Assembly (NCBI GenBank): GCA_964613045.1
Contig: CAZTFS010000043.1
Coordinates: 1-18,125, forward strand
DNA from: UBA1081 sp964613045
Lineage (GTDB): Bacteria > Bacillota > Clostridia > Oscillospirales > Acutalibacteraceae
Length of the DNA stretch: 18,125 nt
Direction of reading: 5' to 3'
This document shows, piece by piece, positions 14,127-18,125 of the stretch (its first letter is position 1; every line of letters begins with the position of its first letter). The notes under the pieces were generated by a model. That model had not been told where the DNA came from and made no database searches. It saw nothing but the letters and a program-made list of their open reading frames with translations. A program made the position numbers and the translations under genes.

Positions 14127-15338
14127 ATGAAAATTCTCGTTATCAATGCCGGTAGCTCCTCACTTAAATACCAGCTTATCGACATGGACGGCGAAGTCGT
14201 TATCGCAAAAGGTATCTGCGAGCGTGTAGGTGCTGAAAAGGGCGGCTTTGAACTTAAAACTGCAAAGGGCAAGCTCGAAAAAGAAGTTACAATGAAAAAC
14301 CATACTGAGGCATTCCTTGTTGTCAAGGAGGCTCTCACTACAGGCGAATACAAGGTTATTGATTCTCTTGATGAGATCTCAGCGATCGGTCACAGAGTTG
14401 TTCAGGGCGGTGCTATCTACAAGGAAAGCACTCTTATCACTGACGAAGTTGTTGCAGGTATCGAGAGTCTTTGCGATCTTGCTCCCCTTCACAATCCTGC
14501 CCACATTCAGGGTATCAACGCTTGTATGGAAGTTTTCGGCAAGGACGTTCCCGAAGTTGCAGTTTTCGACAATGCATTCCATTCAACAATGCCTGAGGAA
14601 GCATACATGTTCGGTATTCCCTATGAATATTATGAGAAATATCAGATCCGCCGTTACGGTTTCCACGGCACTTCCCACAGATATGTCAGCGGCGAGTGTG
14701 CAAGGATCATGGGCAAGGATCTTAAGGATATAAAGCTTATCACATGCCACCTGGGCAACGGTTCTTCAATCACGGCTATCAAGGACGGCAAGGTTATCGA
14801 CACATCAATGGGTCTTACTCCCCTTGACGGTTTCATCATGGGTACACGTTCCGGCAACCTTGATCCCTCAGTTGTTACTTTCCTTCAGGAAAAAGAGGGC
14901 TGGACACCTGCCGAGACAAACGCTGTACTTAACAAGAAATCCGGTGTATTCGGCATTTCAGGCGGCATGAGCGACGACAGAGACATTCTCAAGGCTGCAG
15001 CAGAGGGCAACAAGCAGGCTGAGCTTGCAAAGAAGATGCTCTGGTATCAGATAAGAAAGTACATCGGTCAGTACATCGCAGCAATGCAGGGTGTTGACGC
15101 AATCGTATTCACAGGCGGTATCGGTGAAAACTCACAGCCCCTTCGTCAGAACATCTGTGAAAGCTTCGGCTATCTGGGCATAACCTTCAATGCTGAGGAG
15201 AACCCAAAGGCTATCAGAGGTCAGGGCGGCGAGCTTTCAGGTCCCGACTCAAAGGTCAAGGTCTATGTTATCCCCACAAACGAAGAGCTTATGATTGCAA
15301 GAGATACAAAAGAAATCGCAGAAAAGGTTCTCGGTTAA
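14127..15338 (+). CDS. ackA: Acetate kinase
   Basis: Converts acetyl phosphate and ADP to acetate and ATP, the energy-yielding end step of anaerobic fermentation (reversible). Family landmarks are present in order: NAGSSS at residues 7-12, GHRVVQGG, VFDNAFHSTMPEEAY, RYGFHGTSHRYVS, HLGNGSSI, DTSMGLTPLDGFIMGTRSG-type phosphate loop, and FTGGIGENS near the C-terminus. At 403 aa it has normal length. The ATG has GGAGG 9 bases upstream. Codons are visibly more C-ending and uniform (CTT, GGC, GAC, AAG) than in the neighbouring genes, consistent with high expression. It is monocistronic, with its own promoter and a strong terminator; the usual partner pta is not in the window. Confidence 0.98.
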   Translation: MKILVINAGSSSLKYQLIDMDGEVVIAKGICERVGAEKGGFELKTAKGKLEKEVTMKNHTEAFLVVKEALTTGEYKVIDSLDEISAIGHRVVQGGAIYKESTLITDEVVAGIESLCDLAPLHNPAHIQGINACMEVFGKDVPEVAVFDNAFHSTMPEEAYMFGIPYEYYEKYQIRRYGFHGTSHRYVSGECARIMGKDLKDIKLITCHLGNGSSITAIKDGKVIDTSMGLTPLDGFIMGTRSGNLDPSVVTFLQEKEGWTPAETNAVLNKKSGVFGISGGMSDDRDILKAAAEGNKQAELAKKMLWYQIRKYIGQYIAAMQGVDAIVFTGGIGENSQPLRQNICESFGYLGITFNAEENPKAIRGQGGELSGPDSKVKVYVIPTNEELMIARDTKEIAEKVLG

Positions 15339-15359
15339 TTAAGTTAAAGCAAAAATTTT

Positions 15360-15392
15360 CACCTCATACGGAAAAACGTATGAGGTGTTTTT
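15360..15392 (+). terminator. ackA terminator
   Basis: CACCTCATACG, a 6-base A-rich loop, CGTATGAGGTG (11 perfect base pairs), then TTTTTC. It begins 22 bases after the ackA stop. The A-run on the other side is weaker, so it acts mainly rightward. Confidence 0.92.
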
Positions 15393-15596
15393 CATTTGAC
15401 GATCATACGGGGAATAATGATGTCATGCAAAAAATCTCCGGTGTGACGGGAGCAATCCGGTTCGTATTATTCTCGTCACCCCATGCAGAACCGATTATAA
15501 TTCAAGAAAATTGTTTAATCAATAGATTGAGAATGATATGCATTAAAAATGTAACGAGATGCATATTTTTTATGATAACTGATGTTTGTTCCGCCA
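15393..15596. other. Intergenic stretch between ackA and tRNA-Ala
   Basis: No gene is supported; the only open frame runs through the tRNA and is a shadow. The stretch holds several short inverted repeats (GAATAAT/ATTATTC about 15411 and 15466; CATGCA/TGCATG-type repeats) and, at its end, a terminator-like hairpin at 15536-15571. A small RNA is possible but unproven. Confidence 0.35.
15536..15571 (+). terminator. Terminator-like hairpin before the tRNA promoter
   Basis: ATATGCAT pairs with ATGCATAT (8 bp, A/T-rich) around a 15-base loop, followed by a run of six T. There is no known transcript to terminate here, as ackA already has a stronger terminator. Confidence 0.35.
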
Positions 15597-15625
15597 TTGA
15601 CAAACAAAAAAATGAGGGCTATAAT
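15597..15625 (+). promoter_or_regulatory. Perfect consensus promoter of tRNA-Ala
   Basis: TTGACA (15597-15602), 17 bases, TATAAT (15620-15625). The mature tRNA begins 10 bases after the -10 box, so the primary transcript has almost no 5' leader. Confidence 0.9.
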
Positions 15626-15635
15626 TATAAAAAAC

Positions 15636-15711
15636 GGGCCCGTAGCTCAACCGGGAGAGCGTACGGTTCGCAACCGTAAGGTCGAGAGTTCAATCCTCTT
15701 CGGGTCCACCA
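15636..15711 (+). tRNA. tRNA-Ala (anticodon CGC)
   Basis: A full 76-base cloverleaf with encoded CCA. The acceptor GGGCCCG pairs with CGGGTCC and includes the G3-U70 pair that identifies alanine tRNAs. The D arm is GCTC/GAGC with a GGG-containing loop. The anticodon stem is TACGG/CCGTA around the loop TTCGCAA, so positions 34-36 are CGC, reading the GCG codon. The T arm is GAGAG/CTCTT with loop TTCAATC, and A73 is followed by CCA. It is a single tRNA with its own promoter and terminator. Confidence 0.95.
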
Positions 15712-15721
15712 GAATCAAAAG

Positions 15722-15760
15722 GTCTTAAAACCGCTATAATGCGTGGTTTTAGGGCTTTTT
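15722..15760 (+). terminator. tRNA-Ala terminator
   Basis: GTCTTAAAACC pairs with GGTTTTAGGGC (11 pairs, two or three of them G-T), followed by TTTTTCTTTTT. It starts 11 bases after the tRNA. Confidence 0.85.
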
Positions 15761-15825
15761 CTTTTTAATTTAATTATTATTTATTTGGTTAAAAAATAAG
15801 GCATAATTACAAAAAAGATTTAAAA

Positions 15826-15849
15826 ATGCAAGTCAATATGCAAGTCAAA
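15826..15849. repeat. 12-bp tandem direct repeat
   Basis: ATGCAAGTCAAT is followed directly by ATGCAAGTCAAA, two copies in tandem about 115 bases past the tRNA and abutting the A-run of the next terminator. Its purpose is unknown; a repeated protein-binding site or the scar of an integration event are both possible. Confidence 0.55.
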
Positions 15850-15881
15850 AAAAAGCTCCCTCCCGAACCGTAAGGAAAGAG
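15847..15881 (-). terminator. Terminator of the HTH/DUF6514-like operon
   Basis: Read leftward: CTCTTTCC, a 10-base loop, GGAGGGAG (8 pairs, two G-T), one C, then eight T. The G-T pairs exist only on the leftward RNA, so it serves the minus-strand genes. Confidence 0.8.
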
Positions 15882-15962
15882 AAGGAACGTCTTTACCCGA
15901 AGGTTTTATCAAATATGTTCTATAATTCCTACTTTTATTTATTTTTTTCTGAAAATACAAGA

Positions 15963-16178
15963 TTACACTGAATAAATCAAATCTTCAACAAGATATTTCA
16001 CCTGAGGTTTTTCGATTTGCAATTCATTCAAAATTTTGACAAGAGATTTTACCGACTTATTTTCACAACAGACATCACTTTGCAGTAATTTATTATCGAG
16101 GGCTATTCCGTATGATGTATAATTACCAATATCTTTATGCCACAGCTCTTGTTTTACGCAAATATAGTTGTATTTCAC
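15963..16178 (-). CDS. Small protein, DUF6514-like
   Basis: A 71-aa soluble protein without membrane segment or signal. It contains SYGIALDN, then SVKSLVKILNELQIEKPQVKYLVEDLI, a layout like the small Bacillota family DUF6514 (a 'YGI' strand, a helix that begins 'V..LV...N', and an ending '.L.DVVEDF.'). The family match is from memory of the pattern and is moderate; function is unknown. It starts with GTG at 16178, overlapping the upstream HTH gene's stop by 3 bases (GTGA), and GGAG lies about 9 bases upstream, so translation is coupled to the regulator. A terminator follows about 80 bases after its stop. Confidence 0.6.
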   Translation of the reverse strand: MKYNYICVKQELWHKDIGNYTSYGIALDNKLLQSDVCCENKSVKSLVKILNELQIEKPQVKYLVEDLIYSV

Positions 16179-16405
16179 TGCATTCTTTCTCCGATCTCTA
16201 TAAACTTTGACAAGTCTCCAACATTAATCTTGCACATGCAGCACAACTCCAAAACGGTACTTAATTTGGGATCTGATTTTCCATGTTCAATATTTGCAAT
16301 GCACTTATCGCTGAGTGAACATTGCTCTGCAAGGTATTCTCTTGAGAAGTCCAGACGTTCACGTTTTTCTCTGATGAATTGCCCGAATTCGACATTATTA
16401 TACAT
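16175..16405 (-). CDS. XRE-family HTH transcriptional regulator
   Basis: A 76-aa DNA-binding protein consisting of little more than a Cro/C1-type helix-turn-helix. The pattern is typical: FGQFIREKRERLDFSREYLAE (residues 7-27), then CSLSDKCIANIEHGKSDPKLSTVLELC (28-54) with the IE.G...P...TL signature. No sensor domain is present. The ATG has GAGG 8 bases upstream. It is the first gene of a two-gene operon with the coupled 71-aa protein, which might act as its partner. It has its own promoter. Small regulators of this kind occur in both mobile elements and chromosomes; no toxin signature is seen in the partner. Confidence 0.88.
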   Translation of the reverse strand: MYNNVEFGQFIREKRERLDFSREYLAEQCSLSDKCIANIEHGKSDPKLSTVLELCCMCKINVGDLSKFIEIGERMQ

Positions 16406-16435
16406 TTTATAACCTCTTTCAATATATTTACATCA

Positions 16436-16463
16436 ATTATATCGTACTGCAAATATAACGCAA
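16436..16463 (-). promoter_or_regulatory. Candidate promoter of the HTH operon
   Basis: Read leftward: TTGCGT (16458-16463), 16 bases, TATAAT (16436-16441), about 30 bases before the start codon. Confidence 0.6.
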
Positions 16464-16492
16464 GGAATTGCACTTCCCGAAAGAGAAATAAA

Positions 16493-16523
16493 CAAAAAAA
16501 ATCCGGCACCCGAAGATGCCGGA
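16493..16523 (-). terminator. Terminator of the PadR operon
   Basis: Read leftward: TCCGGCA, an 8-base loop, TGCCGGA (7 perfect pairs), then eight T. It begins 16 bases after the stop of the secreted-protein gene. Confidence 0.92.
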
Positions 16524-16539
16524 CTTTGTGTTATGTTTT

Positions 16540-17016
16540 TTATGACAATGTACCTGAGTTACTACAGGTTAAAGTAATTGTTGAATTAATTGTCTGCACA
16601 GGTATAAGCAATGTATATCGTTTAGATGTAAAATTGCCGGTTGCTTTGTTTCCACTTTTTGTTGCAGTAGCGGAAGTGACCTTCCAATTATCATTATATA
16701 CTGTATACGAAGTGGATGCTGATGTGCAAGTTGCAGATGAACCGGTATAATTAAATGTTGCTGTAAGCTTAAGCACTACCATCGGTTCATCATTTGAATT
16801 ATATAGCGTTGATTTTTTTGTACCTGTTTTAGTGTTAGTTGCTCTTGCTACCGATGAATTTAATTCCTCTGTAATGGTTGTTACAATATAACTTCCGTCT
16901 TCAAGGTATTCCACAGTTTCATTAACTACAGTTTCAGCAGTTTCGGCAAAAACATTTACAGAAAAAACAGAAAATACACACACAACACACAGCACAATTG
17001 AAATTATTTTTTTCAT
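16540..17016 (-). CDS. Small secreted beta-rich protein of unknown function
   Basis: A 158-aa exported protein I cannot assign to a named family. Residues 1-24 are a clear signal peptide (KK, a hydrophobic core, cleavage after VFA). The mature part is rich in Thr, Ser and Asn and alternates like beta strands: YLEDGSYIVTTITEEL near 37-52, then FNYTGSSATC and TLTCSNSGTLS at the end. It has exactly two cysteines, well placed for one disulfide. No cell-wall sorting signal or membrane anchor follows, so it is probably released or non-covalently held. The ATG has AGGTGA 7-8 bases upstream and lies 10 bases after the HAAS-like gene. Similar short secreted proteins with 'GSY.VTTITE' occur in gut Ruminococcaceae as hypothetical proteins (recollection, not checked). 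Regulation is presumably by the PadR protein of the same operon. Confidence 0.8.
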   Translation of the reverse strand: MKKIISIVLCVVCVFSVFSVNVFAETAETVVNETVEYLEDGSYIVTTITEELNSSVARATNTKTGTKKSTLYNSNDEPMVVLKLTATFNYTGSSATCTSASTSYTVYNDNWKVTSATATKSGNKATGNFTSKRYTLLIPVQTINSTITLTCSNSGTLS

Positions 17017-17026
17017 ACAGAATCAC

Positions 17027-17428
17027 CTATTCTTCTATAGAGTCTGTTGTCGTATCGTCATCCATTTCTATGACTTCATAATCGACTTGAGCATATTTAG
17101 AATCAACATAGTCAATCACTGCGACAACCGCCCAAATTGCAATAACTGCAACTACGAGAACGGCTATCAGCTTTTTAATGTTTATTTTCTTCTTAACAGT
17201 CTTTACATCAACTGTTTCAAAGAAAGCATTTGCTATATCATCAGCAGTACCAAAGTGATTATATATTTCAGTTATCGAATCCACATTATTTTCAGCTATG
17301 TAGTTGTCGATATCATTCTCAAAATCACTGAAGAATGCCTTTGATACTTTTGAATCACACAAAAGCTTTTTTCTGACCTCACTTTTATAATGATTCAACT
17401 CTTTTTGAAAGTTGCTATCACTGCTCAT
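17027..17428 (-). CDS. HAAS-like (DUF1700/DUF6120-type) single-pass membrane protein
   Basis: A 133-aa membrane protein of the kind encoded beside PadR regulators. The cytosolic N-terminal domain (about 1-78) is helical and includes FFSDFENDIDNYIAEN and ITEIYNHFGTADDIANAFF, the 'FG.p..iA' ending typical of HAAS/DUF1700-like domains. One membrane helix spans residues 86-106, followed by a short acidic tail. Proteins of this type are thought to link PadR activity to the membrane; the mechanism is not established. The ATG at 17428 overlaps padR by 11 bases, with GAGGGG about 9 bases upstream, indicating coupled translation. The secreted-protein gene follows after 10 bases. The exact DUF is uncertain. 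Confidence 0.72.
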   Translation of the reverse strand: MSSDSNFQKELNHYKSEVRKKLLCDSKVSKAFFSDFENDIDNYIAENNVDSITEIYNHFGTADDIANAFFETVDVKTVKKKINIKKLIAVLVVAVIAIWAVVAVIDYVDSKYAQVDYEVIEMDDDTTTDSIEE

Positions 17429-17768
17429 CGGAATCTACCCCTCTATCTAAAATCTTATCAATACTGTTAATAATAGTTAAATAATCATTCAGAATTTCCT
17501 TGTAGTACTCCCTGCCGCTGTCTTCAATGTGATAGTAACGTCTTGTACGCCTTTTACCCACCAGCTTGGTATAATCTGTGATATATCCCTGTTCCGTCAG
17601 TTTGTAAAGTATGGGATATAAAGATCCTTCGAGCATTGTGTAATTACCGTTACTTTTTTCGTCAAAAGCATGGGTAATTTGATAACCGTACAAATCTTCC
17701 TTTTGAAGAAGATGCAATACCAATAATTCTGCCGTACCTCGTTTAAAATTATCCTGGTTTTGACTCAT
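17418..17768 (-). CDS. PadR-family transcriptional regulator
   Basis: A 116-aa winged-helix repressor of the PadR-s1 type, expected to bind DNA as a dimer and to release on a ligand or signal. The family core is clear at residues 10-90: GTAELLVLHLLQKEDLYGYQI (helices 1-2), LEGSLYPILYKLTEQGYI (recognition region), and KRRTRRYYHIEDSGREY (the wing and the start of the dimerisation helix). The ATG has GAGGAG 8 bases upstream. It heads a three-gene operon with a HAAS-like membrane protein and a small secreted protein. Autoregulation is likely: a promoter lies just upstream, with a perfect palindrome next to its -10 box. Confidence 0.93.
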   Translation of the reverse strand: MSQNQDNFKRGTAELLVLHLLQKEDLYGYQITHAFDEKSNGNYTMLEGSLYPILYKLTEQGYITDYTKLVGKRRTRRYYHIEDSGREYYKEILNDYLTIINSIDKILDRGVDSDEQ

Positions 17769-17808
17769 TTCACGTTCTCCTCAAAAAATCATTTTGTTAA
17801 TATGTCTG

Positions 17809-17820
17809 TTATATATATAA
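17809..17820. promoter_or_regulatory. Candidate PadR operator palindrome
   Basis: TTATATATATAA is a perfect 12-bp palindrome overlapping the downstream edge of the padR -10 box. Its position fits autorepression, but it is A/T only and could be chance in this AT-rich stretch. Confidence 0.35.
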
Positions 17821-17845
17821 TACCATAGATTTATTAATAATGCAA
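17817..17845 (-). promoter_or_regulatory. Promoter of the PadR operon
   Basis: Read leftward: TTGCAT (17840-17845), 17 bases, TATTAT (17817-17822), about 50 bases before the padR start. Confidence 0.65.
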
Positions 17846-18061
17846 ACAGATTGTTAATAATATAAAATGATCTCGAACAAAAAAATGAGAAAATCAGCCT
17901 AAAAAACATATGTAGGCAAAATTACATTCTACAACAATATTTTATTTAACGCGTTATATATGTTGTAAATATATATTAACAAAACAATCATTAAAAATCA
18001 ATATATTTTCTTAATTTCGGCAAACAATACATTTATTCTTTAAATACCTTGTGTAAAATGC

Positions 18062-18105
18062 AAAAAAAATCTCCCCCACCGTACCGATTTGATACGATGA
18101 GGGAG
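18062..18105 (-). terminator. Terminator of a leftward gene outside the window
   Basis: CTCCCCCACCGTA and TACGATGAGGGAG pair over 13 positions around a 9-base loop. On the plus strand two positions are C-A mismatches; on the minus strand both become T-G pairs and the stem is followed by eight T. It therefore terminates leftward transcription arriving from beyond position 18125. Confidence 0.85.
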
Positions 18106-18125
18106 TTTGTTTGTCCTTGCCCGGT

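Larger units (their letters stand above)
17769..18061. other. AT-rich intergenic region upstream of padR
   Basis: No gene is supported on either strand. It holds the padR promoter and palindrome, an imperfect inverted repeat TACAACA/TGTTGTA at about 17930-17970 around an AACGCGTT centre, and otherwise very AT-rich sequence. Confidence 0.6.

Noticed and set aside
15380..15679. Open reading frame of 99 codons on the plus strand ending RARSSTGRAYGSQP
   Set aside because: It runs from inside the ackA terminator through the tRNA promoter and into the tRNA-Ala gene; its last residues are just translated tRNA.
15864..15881. AACCGTAAGG matching the tRNA anticodon arm, as an attachment-site remnant
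   Set aside because: The ten bases lie in the loop and stem of a convincing leftward terminator, the match does not extend, and the anticodon arm is not extended to the tRNA 3' end as in usual attachment sites.
16379..16750. 123-codon plus-strand frame across the HTH promoter and secreted-protein gene
   Set aside because: It crosses a terminator and a promoter on the opposite strand and has low-complexity sequence without a family match.

Overview
The window reads as a chromosomal segment of a low-GC, Gram-positive anaerobe of the Bacillota, most like the Ruminococcaceae/Oscillospirales. The reasons are strong GGAGG-type ribosome binding sites, a T-box leader in front of pheS, a TmcAL homologue, a small (p)ppGpp synthetase, a PadR regulator with a HAAS-like membrane partner, A/T-flanked hairpin terminators, and heptamer-built intergenic repeats. 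This placement is inference from gene content; no marker gene fixes the species.

Layout. 1-4643 (+): a flavodoxin-like protein and a DnaQ-type exonuclease, then a second promoter serving a KapD-like DEDDh exonuclease with a C-terminal zinc ribbon, overlapped by a large membrane-anchored N-acetylmuramoyl-L-alanine amidase. The second exonuclease carries a 10-N assembly gap that looks like an unmerged 5-bp contig overlap. 4567-6345 (-): a short-chain dehydrogenase whose 3' end runs antisense into the amidase gene, a structured intergenic stretch, and a small alarmone synthetase with a consensus promoter. 6474-10307 (-): pheT and pheS under a T-box leader with a UUC (Phe) specifier. 10325-12551 (-): an ECF-like sigma factor translationally coupled to a very large membrane-anchored candidate anti-sigma factor. 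12690-12797: an inverted repeat made of 7-bp units. 12817-15338: tmcAL (-) and ackA (+), divergent, with fully superimposed promoters. 15597-15760: a single tRNA-Ala(CGC) with a perfect promoter and its own terminator. 15847-18125: an AT-rich accessory-looking stretch, all leftward: a small HTH regulator coupled to a DUF6514-like small protein, and a PadR / HAAS-like membrane protein / small secreted protein operon. The window ends in a terminator for a leftward gene lying outside it.

How the genes work together. The core genes cover translation (pheST, tmcAL, tRNA-Ala), stringent-response signalling, acetate/ATP metabolism and wall remodelling. Three separate regulator-plus-envelope units are present: sigma/anti-sigma, HTH/small protein, and PadR/HAAS/secreted protein. 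Of these, the PadR three-gene cassette and the sigma/large-ectodomain pair are the best candidates for poorly described systems. No CRISPR array, transposase, integrase, rRNA or replication origin was seen.
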